64,000 bases of DNA from Bedellia somnulentella (Eukaryota; Arthropoda; Insecta; Lepidoptera; Bedelliidae). This document shows positions 42,793 to 54,306 of this stretch, in pieces. The DNA lies in the NCBI GenBank assembly GCA_963576735.1, contig OY755178.1:3410001-3474000 (forward strand), written 5' to 3'. How positions within the stretch are numbered: the first letter of the stretch is position 1; each line of letters begins with the position of its first letter. The translations under genes were made by a program, and so were the position numbers. The notes beneath the pieces are model-generated. The model was not told the origin of the DNA and did not search any database. It was given only the letters and a program-made list of their open reading frames with translations.

Positions 42793-42925
42793 ATTGTTGT
42801 TGTCGGGTCTCCAACCACATTTCTCAAAATTCACTAGAGAACCTCTTATACCGTTAGTGTCCTCTCACGAACACCCACGGGTAGGAATAGGTGAGTGCTT
42901 ATTCTAAACCGACACTACCCAGTTA
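42793..42925 (-). repeat. SINE-C copy, head part (split by mariner)
   Basis: TTGTTGTCGGGTCTCCAACC to TTATTCTAAACCGACACTAC; diverged. Confidence 0.75.
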
Positions 42926-43004
42926 ATATTATACTAATACAAACTCAAACTTTACAAAAATAACATAGCTATTTTTCCATAGTGTCAATTTAAAGGTAAA
43001 TCCC

Positions 43005-43170
43005 AAATAAAGGCTATATACCCAAAAAAGGTAGCCAAAACTTTAGAATTAAAAATTGTTTAGCCACTTTCGGAAGTTGAGTGGGGAAAGGATGGTAAAA
43101 TAAAGGTTGTTGGTTATGGGTCTCACACCCCATCGCCAGAAAATCATTTTAAAAGCCCTAATACCCTTAC
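43005..43170 (-). repeat. SINE-C copy, old partial
   Basis: AAGGTAGCCAAAACTTTAGA, CCACTTTCGGAAGTTGAGTG, AAAGGTTGTTGGTTATGGGT. Confidence 0.65.
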
Positions 43171-43202
43171 AAACATTCACTTATTATGAAATAAGGGTGT
43201 AT

Positions 43203-43985
43203 TTATAATAAAAAATATACAAAATTCTCTGAAAGATGTCTCTCAGAGCCGATGTGTACTGAATTGAATTGACGTCTCTCATACTCAAGTGCATTTCTAT
43301 TGAATGGGTTCCTGTTTCGGGTTGAGTTTCTTATTGTTTTCGAATTTCAAATATTTCGTCTTACTACAATATCTAAAATATAATTTTTATTCTTATTTGT
43401 GTTTTTCTAGAATTGCCATTTTGAATAATTCTTAGTTACCATGTTTTAAATAGAACTGAAGTTTTAGATGTGTAAAATTAGGTTTTGAAATGAAATGTTT
43501 GCGAGCAAAATATTAAGATGCAAATATTAAAAGTAACCGTGGGAAGCAATGCGGAAGTGCTATTTTAAGTCAACAAAACATAGTTGAAAAGACAATTATG
43601 GGTCACAAAATCCAATGTTAATCAACCATTCTTAAATACCGCAGTAAAAATAGGATTACACTTTGAGTACAAACTTCTGTACTCAAATCGAATGGAGCTC
43701 AAGATCGGTACCTATCTATTGAGCAACATAGTGAGGAAGTCAGAAATGCAGTCGCATTCACATTCAAATGTGAACGTCGAGTATTCCGAATATAAAATGA
43801 GTGTTATCGACAATTGAACTGTGTCGAGTGTCATCTAACGATGTCACTGCGGGTATATACTGTTGCCAACTGCTCTCTGGCCTCGAGTTTGTGTGGTGGA
43901 TAATTTGCCTCAGTTATAGTGGTGGCTTTAGAGAGTAATTGAGTGTATAGTGCAGTAATTTTTGAAGGAAAATGGTATTTTAGTA
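43203..43985. repeat. Inverted repeat 2, left arm
   Basis: Reverse complement of 55515-57434 once the insertions there are removed. Landmarks: ACAAAATTCTCTGAAAGATG; AAATGCACTTGAGTAT (reversed here); CTGTTGCCAACTGCTCTCTG. The arms differ at many positions, so the duplication is older than the first one. No gene is recognised in the unit. Confidence 0.8.
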
Positions 43986-44099
43986 GTTGGTATCAGTTTC
44001 TTTTAGAAGCAATCAAATCATGTCAGTAAAGAACAGATTAAGAAAACATACATACATATACTATATATATATATATTGCTATATATATTGTTTTGTGCA

Positions 44100-44270
44100 T
44101 CTACCCAAATAATTAATTTATCGATCTCACCTTCCAAAGGTTGTCTGGAAGAGATCGCTCTTAGCGATAAGACCGCCAATTGTACCTCACTGTAAACTGT
44201 TTGATTATATTTGTAAATTTGTGTTTGATGTGCAATAAAGTGTTATTCTATTCTATTCTATTCTATACTC
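44100..44270 (+). repeat. LINE 3' tail with (TATTC)n
   Basis: AAGGTTGTCTGGAAGAGATC, CGATAAGACCGCCAATTGTA, TGTGCAATAAAGTGTTATTC followed by TATTC repeats. The polyadenylation-like AATAAA sits just before the repeat tail. Confidence 0.65.
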
Positions 44271-44365
44271 ACGGCTATCAATCCCATAGTGGGGTAACCA
44301 GAGCTTCGGAATAAGAAATATATCGGCCACTTTTGGTATTTGATCAGGGAAAAGATGGTAAAATT
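44271..44365 (-). repeat. SINE-C copy, tail fragment
   Basis: ACTCACGGCTATCAATCCCA, GGGTAACCAGAGCTTCGGAA, CCACTTTTGGTATTTGAT. Confidence 0.65.
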
Positions 44366-44674
44366 TAATAAATATGAATACATATTTTTGTGTATTTCAT
44401 AGGTAGTGCCACATAAATGATCGGGCGTAAAAAAAATATCAGGGAATGTATAGTTGCAGGGAAAAAGTCAAACAAAATAAAGTTATAAATAATATATTAA
44501 AGACACATACAGAGAATATAAGATGAAGGAGAAAATTCAAATTAAACTAATATGCACATAATAAAATAATGCTTTCAATGGTTTGCTAGGATGCGGCAAA
44601 ATGGCGTCTCTGCCAAAAAAAAACCATAGCGTGTGTAATATATTTATAGTTGTGTCCTCAAAGTATAAAAAAAT

Positions 44675-45175
44675 GTCTTTGTTATCCATTTAACGAGAAG
44701 TAATAAACGATATTTCCAGCGCTAACCCATATGCCTAATGATGCTGACACGTGCTCGGGAAATCACACATCCATTATGATACGTAAAAATGCTGCGTAAT
44801 TATGTAATGTTAACGTACATTTATCATTTATAAGGATATTCTCTATCATTTATTATCATCACAGTTATGAAAAGTGTATTTTTATTGATATATACATACA
44901 TACATACATATACTCACGGCTATAATTCCCTAAATGGGGTAGCCAGAGATTTGGAATGAGAAATTCCTCAGCCACTTTTGGAAGTTGAGTGGGGAAAAGA
45001 TGGTAATAATAAATGTTTTTGGTGATGGGTCTCCAACCACATCGCCCAAAAATCACTTGAAAAGCCCCTATACCCTTAGTCGCCTCTTACGATCACCCAC
45101 GGGTAGAAATGGGGTAGTGTTATTCTAAGCCGACACTACACAGCTTTTATTGATAAAGCAGCAAAATTGACAGTT
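44675..45175. repeat. Inverted repeat 3, left arm (with SINE-C insertion)
   Basis: Reverse complement of 47355-47930: TTGTTATCCATTTAACGAGA, CACATCCATTATGATACGTA, TCATTTATTATCATCACAGT. A SINE-C interrupts it at 44891-45144. Confidence 0.85.
44891..45144 (-). repeat. SINE-C copy with 11-bp target duplication
   Basis: Complete copy flanked by the perfect duplication TTTTATTGATA (44880-44890 and 45145-45155). The opposite arm (about 47370-47390) shows the uninterrupted site. Confidence 0.9.
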
Positions 45176-45179
45176 ATTA

Positions 45180-45540
45180 TATACAAACTCAAACGTTAAC
45201 GCCGTATATTCTTGAAGGGGTAGTCAAAAGTAATAATACTTATGAACATCACGTGATAGTGTCACCTAGTGTTCACAGTACCCACGTTTTGCTTGGAAAG
45301 TTTACTCACGTGATAGGGGGCAGGCCTATCGTCGTTTTGTATGAATACACTGTAAATTGACAAAGTTCAACTTAGCCATGTGGGTTTGCTCATGATGTTT
45401 TCCCTCACCGTTAACAACCATGATAAATTAACCACACATATGATTTTCGATAAAATTAATTGGGGTAGGCCCGCCCCGGGATTTGAACCCGGGATTTTCA
45501 TGATAAACGGTGTCCTACCCACTGAGCTATCGCGGTTGCT
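45180..45540 (-). repeat. SINE-A copy, full length
   Basis: Minus strand. The head has a good A box (TAGCTCAGTGGG) near 45525 and a B-box-like GGTTCAAATCCCGG near 45480; the body is complete. Confidence 0.8.
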
Positions 45541-46840
45541 ATAATAATTGAATACAAATATGTCTAATATACTATAAAGTGAATCTAATAAAGATAAATT
45601 TTATTATTGCTGTCAATGTAGAAGGTTTAGTTTGAAATATCATACTCAAAACATCTCGTAATAAAATTATGATGACACAGTTCTTGAAAATCCTCATCTA
45701 TGTTTTGTACATTTTATTTGTAAAACTCTCATTCAGTCAATTTCCCATATATTATTTTAATTGCTTAGCATAAAATATTGTTTGGCAATATAAAAATCTT
45801 AAGATGTATAATAATTAATTAGTCATTGCCTGAAGCGGAAACAAATTCCGTAAAAATATAATCATTCTTTTTAATGTAAAAAGAAAACATCAGGAAAATA
45901 TGTCTAAGATTTGAGAGACAAACATTATCTCCTGACATCGTATTAGAAGCCGCTTAAATCTGTCCTTCTTATAATACAATTGTTCTGTTTTTGCTTGTAT
46001 TTACTTTGGTTTTTGTAGACAAAGCTGTTGGCTTTATCTGTTAATCATTTAGACTTAGATAAGTTGCTACGGTCGGGTTTTAACAGTTAAAACTGAGATG
46101 ATTAATTCAAGAGATTAGACAAAATCATATTAGGTTTTCCATCGTCACTAGAACTTCTGAGTCAGCAATTATTACTATTTCTGTGATAAGATATTTAAAC
46201 TTATGAATTGGAATATGATAATAGTACGATTATAGTTATTCGTGATAAATCTTTGTGGATGAATGCTTATTTTTGCCTTAATTACTGTCTTTATGCGTCC
46301 TGCAATGGTGTATATCTGTTGTTCATATATAGTATATAAATAAATACATAGTTTATTTTAAAATTAATACTGGAAAAACATCCGTATTTCCATAATTTAA
46401 TTTACATTCATAATAACTGGTAAAAAGCTCGAAAAGGTAAAACTAATAAAACCCAAAAAAACTCTTAATCAAGAAATTCTGCTACAGCCTGCCTGAATAT
46501 TTCCGTATTGTCTGTCGAACCGAATGATTGAACACTATCGTTCCGAAACGCTAAGATTAATGTCTTGGCTGTATTGATTAATATCGCGCAGTGACTGATG
46601 AGTGCCATCTGTATCTATTCAGTAATTTGGTGGCTACGACCTGGATTTATAAAGATATGACCCTATTTTATTATGTATGAATGAATGAATGAAGTTAATA
46701 GTGATGAGATCTGTAAGAAAGAATAATAATAAGTATTATATTGGATACCTGATTGAATTGAAAAATAGTATGTTTCATGAACGGTGCGGAGTAAAAGGAT
46801 AGATGGAAAAGTGTAGGTTTGGAATACTTTCTTACTTACT
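45541..46840. other. No gene seen
   Basis: About 1.3 kb of AT-rich sequence without recognisable repeats, apart from a TATGAATGAATGAATG run near 46674. Confidence 0.5.
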
Positions 46841-46844
46841 TATA

Positions 46845-46990
46845 CTCACGCCCATTATTCCCATTGGGGTAGGCAGAGACTATCGATCGTCACTTATTAC
46901 GATCTTGACAAACCCCTCTTGCTTCCCTTACATTCATTTTTCTTCTCATACATGCTCTTTTATTCTTCTCACTTCGGACCCCGCCTTAGG
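46845..46990 (-). repeat. RTE-like LINE 3' end fragment
   Basis: On the minus strand: CAAGATCGTAATAAGTGACG, CGATAGTCTCTGCCTACCCC, AATGGGAATAATGGGCGTGA. This is the same family as 10015, 55350 and 63400. Confidence 0.6.
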
Positions 46991-47023
46991 CTTTGAATGT
47001 TTCATGAAAGGTGCAGTGTAAAA

Positions 47024-47118
47024 GATAGAATAGATGTTTACATGGTTTTAAAACATAGAGAGGATGGTAAATTGCTTTAGACCGTGACCACGGCATCAGT
47101 AGGTGGGTCGAAACGTCG
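47024..47118 (+). repeat. 95-bp segment inverted-duplicated at 47469-47562
   Basis: TTAGACCGTGACCACGGCAT and AGTAGGTGGGTCGAAACGTC recur as their reverse complement 350 bp downstream, attached to a SINE-C. Family unknown. Confidence 0.8.
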
Positions 47119-47354
47119 GACAAACATATCACGTAAGTGATTTAAAAATATTGTTGCTTAATTCTGATTATTATGTATAATGTCTACAAACTGCAAGAGT
47201 TTAAAAAGTGTTTTAATATTATATTTATCTTAATTTCCGTTTTCTTAGAAATAAATAACTTATTGATTGTATCAATTTAAATGTACAATATTTCTTGGTC
47301 TTCCTTTATCAGAAACACTTAATAGTATATTAGGTACATTTGTAACTAGTAATG

Positions 47355-47930
47355 GTAAATTTTGCCACTTTAACAATAAGAATGCACTTTTCATAACTGT
47401 GATGATAATAAATGATAGAGAATATCTTAATATTTGATCAATCTACGTTAACATTACATTATTACGTTTCGACCCACCTACTGATGCCGTGGTCACGGTC
47501 TAAAGCAATTTACCATCCTCTCTATGTTCTGAAACCATCTAAACATGTATTCTATCTATCGCCGTGTAGTGTCAGCTTAGAATAACACTACGGAATTGAG
47601 AACTACTAGAACAACGGTATTGGGGATTTTTGGGCGATGCGGTTGGAGACCCATCACCAACAACCTTTATTCCACCATCTTTTCTCCACGCAACTTCCAA
47701 AAGTGGCTGAGGAATTTCTGATTCCTTAGCTCTGGCTACCCCTTCGAGGGATTCATAGCCGTAAGTATATGTATGTATGTAATTACGCAGCATTTTTACG
47801 TATCATAATAGATGTGTGATTTCCCCAGCACGTGTAAGCATCATTAGGCAACTGGGTGAGCGCTGGAGATATCGTTTATTATTTCTTGTTAAATGGATAA
47901 CAAAGTATTTTTTTTATACTTTGATGAAGC
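47355..47930. repeat. Inverted repeat 3, right arm (with a chimeric insertion)
   Basis: Partner of 44675-45175, interrupted at 47469-47775 by a 95-bp segment plus SINE-C. The duplicated target is ATTACG. Confidence 0.85.
47563..47775 (+). repeat. SINE-C copy with extra 5' sequence
   Basis: GTGTAGTGTCAGCTTAGAAT to the TATG tail, with an internal deletion in the TACCC/GTAAGAGGCG region. It entered together with 47469-47562. Confidence 0.85.
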
Positions 47931-47935
47931 TAGAA

Positions 47936-48950
47936 ACATTTTACTCACGTTATTATTTTCTATTGAAATAGTAGCCCGTTTTGTTACTTGTAGGATCAAT
48001 AGAAACTTCTGCAACTATATTTCTAATAGACCGTTTTTTATTTAATCAGATTTAGGTCCTACCACTACTACTCTACTAATATACCTATCGGCAAGGCACT
48101 AGAAACTTCTATTTTCCTTTATTTTCTATTCTTTTAAGGGCGTCCTCGGAAAAATAGGTTGATATTGATTGTTTTGTAATTCTATAAAGTCTGATTTGAT
48201 GATATTGATATGACATGAATAAAACATATGTTGGTGATTAGTTCATGGTGTTAAAATTTGATGTTTAACATTTTAATAATTTGTTGAAAAATATGACGAA
48301 AAAAATTGAATTGGAACATGCTTTGTTTTCATAAAAACCGTATAGGTTCCTCTGCCATAACATACATGTAAACTCATTATGTGTCTATATACGCGTAGCT
48401 TTAAGATCTGTAACTTTGATGTTTAACTTTTCATTTAAACATTATAGTTATTCAATAAAACTAAATAAACTACATTTATCCTGCGCGTGCGTTTTTTCCG
48501 TCCCTGTCACTCTCAGTAAATTTGACGTAAGAGTGAGCGCAATAGCTGCAAAATGCGGGGAGGCCCTTAGGTACTACGAGTGTAGAGGTAGTAGTGAGTA
48601 GAGGTAAGGTAGGACGAGTGACGTCACGAACTTAAAGTTATACGTTTACGCTGCAGCAGTTTAAATCTTTTATTATTGTTAATGTTACAAACCTAGTACC
48701 GTAAAGTGAAGTGTTGCGTTCGTTGTGTTTCAACTCGCCTTAACTATTGTTTGTGAGACTGTATCTCGTGTTTTTTTGGTTTTCTATGTCTTTAAATAAT
48801 TTGGTAAAATTAGTAAATGTTGAATTGTTTTTTTATACACCCACAGTATAAATTATTAAAAATTTTGTTTAGTAGCTCCATCTCTCCGCACGTTACAAAA
48901 CTACTAAACTCAGTCATTGATTAAATAATTGAACAATCGATAACTATTTA
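47936..48950. other. No gene; probable LINE B 5' UTR in its 3' part
   Basis: AT-rich. 48480-48660 is less AT-rich (GCGTGCGTTTTTTCCGTCCC). The 5' end of LINE B was not fixed, so an unknown part of 48600-48952 may belong to it. Confidence 0.4.
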
Positions 48951-48952
48951 CA

Positions 48953-49960
48953 ATGCCGATGTGTGCAGGATGCCAGAAGTTGACACAAGTGCGTACAGAT
49001 GGCGCTGTTTGTAGCAAATGCGAACTTTATTATCATCGCGCGTGTGTTGGTATTCACCCGAAGCAGACGGCCCCGACTAATTGGTTGTGCCCGGAATGTA
49101 CCCGTTCAATGCCGCGGGACAATAAGGCCGACACCCCAGTTAAAGGGTTTATGACGGAGCTGCAACGAGTCGCCACAACTTCTTTAGTAGCCGAGATAGG
49201 GGAAGATGATCATGGACGTTCATCAGAACAGTGGTCTTCGTCAGCTGAATTTAGTGTGTTTAGGAACGAGATTCGGTCAGTACGAGTCGAACTCGTGACA
49301 TTCCGCACTGAGTTCTATGTCTTTCGCGAAGCAATTGCAACTGCTACAGATAGGTTGGATAGAATCGATAAACGGGTTGATGACATGGAACGCCAACTTG
49401 CTGAAAGTACCAGGACGGGTGGCACGAAATTTCTAGAAGAAGCTGTAGAAAAACTACAACTCCAGCTTCAAGACAGGGACCAGGATGCACTATGCAACGA
49501 CATCCAATTGTCTAACTTGCCAGAGAACAAGGGTGAGAACACTATTCACCTCGTCACTCTGGTGGGCACTAAGCTCGGGGTCACCATAGACGACAGGGAC
49601 GTGGTGAGCGCGGAACGGATGGGAGCGCCGCGTGACGGCGGTGTGCGGCCGATCGTGGTGCGGCTGGCGCGGCGCGCGACGCGGGACGAGCTGCTGCGCG
49701 CGGCGCGGGTGTGGCGCGGCGTCACCACCGCCGACATGGGACTCAGTGGATCGGCAACCAAGTTTTATGTCAACGAGCGGTTGACCCGACTCAACCGGTC
49801 GTTATTCAATAAAACCCGAGAGCGAGCTCGCGCATCTGGCTGGCGATATGTTTGGACGCGGGACGGTCGAGTGTGCGTCCGCCAAAAGGATGGGGCGTCA
49901 GTTTCCAAAATACGTCGTGAGGAAGACATTGAACATATTTTTGGTCAAAATGTTGTTTGA
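48953..49960 (+). CDS. LINE B ORF1: PHD finger + coiled coil + FP25-like domain
   Basis: 335 residues, open throughout. Residues 4-49 form a Cys4-His-Cys3 zinc finger (C4, C7, C20, C23, H28, C31, C46, C49; YYHRACVG and NWLCPEC are the hallmarks), as in PHD fingers that read histone tails. Residues about 85-170 are a coiled coil (VFREAIATATDRLDRIDKRV). The C-terminal domain (LPENKGENTIHLVTLV…RASGWRYVWTRDGRVCVRQ) is homologous to that of LINE A ORF1 and to the baculovirus FP25 family. The stretch 49610-49740 is much more GC-rich than its surroundings. The product likely packages LINE RNA; a PHD finger could steer it to chromatin, which is inference. Confidence 0.8.
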   Translation: MPMCAGCQKLTQVRTDGAVCSKCELYYHRACVGIHPKQTAPTNWLCPECTRSMPRDNKADTPVKGFMTELQRVATTSLVAEIGEDDHGRSSEQWSSSAEFSVFRNEIRSVRVELVTFRTEFYVFREAIATATDRLDRIDKRVDDMERQLAESTRTGGTKFLEEAVEKLQLQLQDRDQDALCNDIQLSNLPENKGENTIHLVTLVGTKLGVTIDDRDVVSAERMGAPRDGGVRPIVVRLARRATRDELLRAARVWRGVTTADMGLSGSATKFYVNERLTRLNRSLFNKTRERARASGWRYVWTRDGRVCVRQKDGASVSKIRREEDIEHIFGQNVV

Positions 49961-50035
49961 CTATTTTGATGTTTGGCACGTAATTTATAATATAATTGTA
50001 AAAACAGTCGGAAAAAAAAAAATATTTTAATTTTT

Positions 50036-50710
50036 GTGTGTCTCTGCTTGGTCTTTATTATTTTTTTAATTGTTTCTGATCTTATGTATAATTTCTTTTT
50101 GTATTTCTGCTTGGTGTCCTATTTTATATTACTTTATTCTGATTTTGTTCCTAAAACTTACATAATCAGTTTAGTTTCGAAGTTGATAGTTAACTACACT
50201 CTACTTAAGTATATTTTTTATAGTTCTCTCTTTACCAAATACTCAACTCAAATATGCGTAACATGTATTTTTAAAGTTGTTTACTGGTTTAGGTTTTACG
50301 ATTTTATAACAGTGCAATTTATTCATGCGTATCAAATGGTATGTAATGATAATACTAATTATATATTGTATATTAGTGTATTTTATCTAGTATATAAATT
50401 TATTACGGATTTGTGTAATATATCAATATTTTCCTTACAATATTTACATATACACGTATATATTTCAACTTTTTCAGTACTTACTTATCATATTTTAATT
50501 TACCTAATATCCATATATTTAAGCAATTTGAATGATTATGATAACGTATTTATATTTTATGATTTACATGTATTTATATTTATGTTTTGTCCAATAATTA
50601 AATTATTTAAAAAATATAATTATAATATCTTATTTATATTTTCATGCAATATTTGTATACAGTATGTGTCATTTACTTATACCTATAGCTATTTTTTTTT
50701 TGTCCTATAG
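50036..50710 (+). other. 224-codon hydrophobic open frame in the LINE B spacer
   Basis: Open frame between ORF1 and ORF2 in extremely AT-rich DNA. The translation is almost entirely Phe, Ile, Leu, Tyr, Val, Ser and Asn (e.g. LVFIIFLIVSDLMYNFFLYF), like a multi-pass membrane protein. T-rich codons give such residues by composition alone, so this may be an artefact. However, TAA and TAG are expected often in such DNA, and none occurs in 224 codons. No family is recognised. Confidence 0.3.
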
Positions 50711-50750
50711 ACATATATATGTGGTGTTATTTACATAGGACTGTATTTCG

Positions 50751-53588
50751 ATGACTCGTATTAAGCATCTGCAGTTAGCATTGTTTAACGCAGGATCACT
50801 GAATACGGGACATGACGAACTTATTTCTGTTATACTTGACTTGACACCCGACATTATTGCGATTAATGAGACTTGGCTACGCACAGGACAGGAGAACTTA
50901 GCCCCGGTGGTGCCGGGCTACCGACTTAGACATATACCGAGACAGGCTTCTAGTGGCCGCACGAGGGGGGGTGGAGTGGCGTTCTATTTGCGTGAGGGTT
51001 TAAATGCCCGTATGTATACCCATCCACACTCTCCGACTGTAGAACAAATGTGGATTCGCCTGTGCATAAACGGTATTAGATTTCTAATCGGCACTGCATA
51101 TCGTCCGCCGTGGCAGGATGCTGACATTTTCTTTGACGCCATTACTGAGACTATCTCATCTTGTAAGAACTATGACAAACTAGTAGTATTAGGCGACTTT
51201 AACATTAATTTTTGTGACACAAATGACCGGTACTATCGATGTTTATCTGACTTTCTTACATCGGTAAATTTGACTCAGGTGGTTATGGAACCGACTCATT
51301 TTACAGACCATAGCGAAACGACTATTGACTTGATATGTACTGACGTCCCTGTCCGTCATGTAAATACACACCACATTCCTGATCTGGGTCGTCATGCTTT
51401 TATTTCAGTGCAACTTGACATAAAGAAACCTAGACTCATACCAAGGACGATAACTTACAGACCTTTCACTGACATAAATATAGATGACTTTAATAAGGAT
51501 GTTGAAAACACAGACTGGGACGTAATTAAAATATATGAAGACGTTGACGACATGCTTACAGCTTTCAATGATTGCGTCATCTGATTATTTGACAAACATG
51601 CACCGGTGAAAACAGTTGTGGTCAAAGACGCGCCAAAACCATGCCTAACTTACAATGTTAGATTGATGATGCATCTCCGAAACGAAGCGCATCTTAAGGC
51701 AAAAAAAGATAAAACAGAATCAAGCAAACAATACTACAAAGACCTTAAGCATCAAGTTATCACAGAAGTCCATAACGAAAAAAAAGCATTTTATGAACAT
51801 GTCATCAATAGTAGTGTGGATGACTCGCGAACACTTTGGAAGAATCTCAAACGAACTGTTCTTCCAAACAAACGGAATATAGAATTACCTGCACACTTCA
51901 ATGACCCGGATGACATAAATCGTTACTTTGGTCAAGTTCCCGGTAGTAATGATGTAAGCATTTCAGACTTGACATACTTTGAATTTAACCGACATGGACC
52001 TGCTACCTTTACTCTTAACACAGTTACACTGGATCAAGTTGCTAAAGTGGTGACTGGGATCAAAACTAAAGCAAAGGGTATCGACGAAATTGACATTGAT
52101 ATGCTTTTACTTACTTTTCCGACTACTCTTGACGTACTGACATGCATTGTTAATAGAAGCATTGCAACAAGCAAATTCCCTTCTGTATGGAAAATTGCTA
52201 GAATTGCACCATTACCCAAAAAACCAAATCCCGTCTTAGTTTCCGACCTTCGAGCAATAAGTATTCTTCCATGTGCATTGAAGATAGTAGAGAGGGTGGT
52301 ATGCGATCAGCTTACGAAATATCTGGAGAACAACAACATTTTGCCCGTATACCAATCAGGATTCCGCAAGGGACATTCAACAGCGACAGCCCTCCTTGAT
52401 GTTATTGATAATATACTTCATGATTTAGAAAACGGAAAGAGTACAATATTGGCACTGTTGGATTTCTCCAGAGCTTTCGATTGCTTGTGCAAGCCTTTGC
52501 TGCTATCCAAGTTGTCGTATTACGGATTTGATGTATCAGTGATCCAATGGTTTAATAGTTATCTGACGGGGAGAGCACAGTTTGTCGAGATACGTAGTAG
52601 AGATGGTATATCTCACACTTCATCGGTTAGTGAACTAGAAAGAGGTGTACCATAAGGTTCAATTTTGGGCCCCTTACTGTTCATACTATATATTGCAGAC
52701 CTAGTTCAGAATATAGAAAACTGTAAATACCATATGTACGCCGATGACTTGCAATTATACATTTCTGGTATACCGACAAATGGTGCCCTCACTGCTGACA
52801 AACTAAACGCAGATTTGGATCAAATTGTTTCCTGGTCCAAGAAAAATTGCCTTATTTTAAATCCTGATAAGTCAAAGTTCATGGTACTTGGAACCAAATC
52901 GCAAATACGTAATACGTTGGGAGCTCTCGCGAACAAGGATGTAACTGTTAGGGGCCAACCACTGGAGAGGGTGGAAGAAGCGCGAAACCTTGGTCTGTTG
53001 ATGGATGGGGAACTTAAGTTCGAAAACCACATCCAGGCTGTGGTTAGCAATTGTTTTTACCGTCTCAAAGTACTTTACAATATTCGTGATTATCTGAGTG
53101 TGGATTTGCGTGTTCACCTTTGCGAATCGCTGATATTGTCAAGGTTAAACTACGGTGATGTGGTTTATGGCAGTTGCATACTTGGTCGTACACAGAGGCT
53201 GATACAGCGTGTGCAAAACGCATGTGCACGTTATTGCTTTCATGTCCCACCACGTTCCCACATCACTCCACATTTGAACGATGCAAAACTACTTAATATG
53301 CAGGCTCGTAGATGGCTACACCTTGCGACAATGATGTTTGGTGTTGTCAGACTGGAATCACCAGCATATTTGTATAATAAAATAAAATGGTCATCTATGA
53401 AATATCAGTACAAAACAAGAGCAATCCTGCCGAAACACAGAACAGCGGCATTTCGAGGCTCTTTTAAATTTGCAGCGTCCAAATGTTGGAATGATCTCCC
53501 TCCCCCAATCCGTGAAGTGTCAAGTAAAGGTACCTTTAAGCGTAAGCTAAAAGTATACCTACTTGCTCAACAAAATCCGCCTCTCTAA
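50751..53588 (+). pseudogene. LINE B ORF2 (endonuclease + RT), two in-frame stops
   Basis: A single frame with TGA at 51582-51584 and TAA at 52653-52655. The endonuclease segment (50751-51584) has NAGSLNTGHDEL at the start, AINETWL, and GDFNINFCD. The RT starts after the first stop (KIARIAPLPKKPNP, LLDFSRAFDCL). The second stop replaces the Gln of the conserved GVPQGS motif; SILGPLLF continues directly. YADDLQLYISG (about 52737) keeps both catalytic Asp. The C-terminal domain (LSRLNYGDVVYGSCI) is present. Both stops can be explained by single C-to-T changes, so the copy died recently by point mutation rather than rearrangement. Confidence 0.85.
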
Positions 53589-54306
53589 ATGTCCGTTCCT
53601 GTCCTGTCTATTTTCTATATGCATTAATAATATTCATATTATTTTTAAATATGTATTATTTAATTTAAACAATCTATTTCCTGCAACTGTTATTGTAAGT
53701 AGTTTATGTTGTTTTCTTTTCATTAATTATTTTAATTGTATAGTATACATGTATTAAGTATAAATATACCTACTAATTCATATTATAAGTTGTATTTTTG
53801 TGTACAGATATATAACGAACGTATTTGTTATTTAAGTTATTATTGATTTGCTATATATGATTTGTATTCTTATTCAGTATGTAAGTACTAAAATATCTTA
53901 TTTGTATACTTTTATATTTATCACTTATTATATTTGTGTATGTATTTATGTAATCAGCACATTTTAGCACTGATCAATTTTTAATAAAAATTTTTTTTAA
54001 TATTGTTTTTTTTTGTTATGTTTTACAATAAATTGGCTGTAGTGATTTAAATTTATGTAAGGTCCCTATGTCACTACAAGTCTGGCGCTGACTGAAAATC
54101 AGTGTTGTGAGGTAAAACTCACAACGACAACGCTGAGTCAGACGCCATTTTGTTGTTTTCGCGCATTATGTGAGATGAACACTGTTTTTATTGTTAAATT
54201 TTTTTTTTTTTTTTTACCTTTATTTATTTTGTAAAAATATTTACATGTTCATGTGCGACTGACAGCAAATAAACGTTTTTTCTTCTTCTTCTTCTTCTTC
54301 TTCTTC

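Larger units (their letters stand above)
48953..54306 (+). mobile_element. LINE B, CR1/Jockey-group LINE with PHD-finger ORF1
   Basis: ORF1 (48953-49960), a very AT-rich spacer of 790 bp, ORF2 (50751-53588, two in-frame stops) and a 3' UTR of about 700 bp. The 3' UTR holds a hairpin (TTGTGAG…CTCACAA, near 54103-54122), an AATAAA at 54269 and a TTC-repeat tail (54283-54306). Confidence 0.8.

Noticed and set aside
47085..47120. GTCGAAACGTC near a stem, hammerhead-ribozyme-like
   Set aside because: The GAAAC strand is there, but no CUGANGA strand is found at the right distance on either strand, and stem II cannot be drawn.
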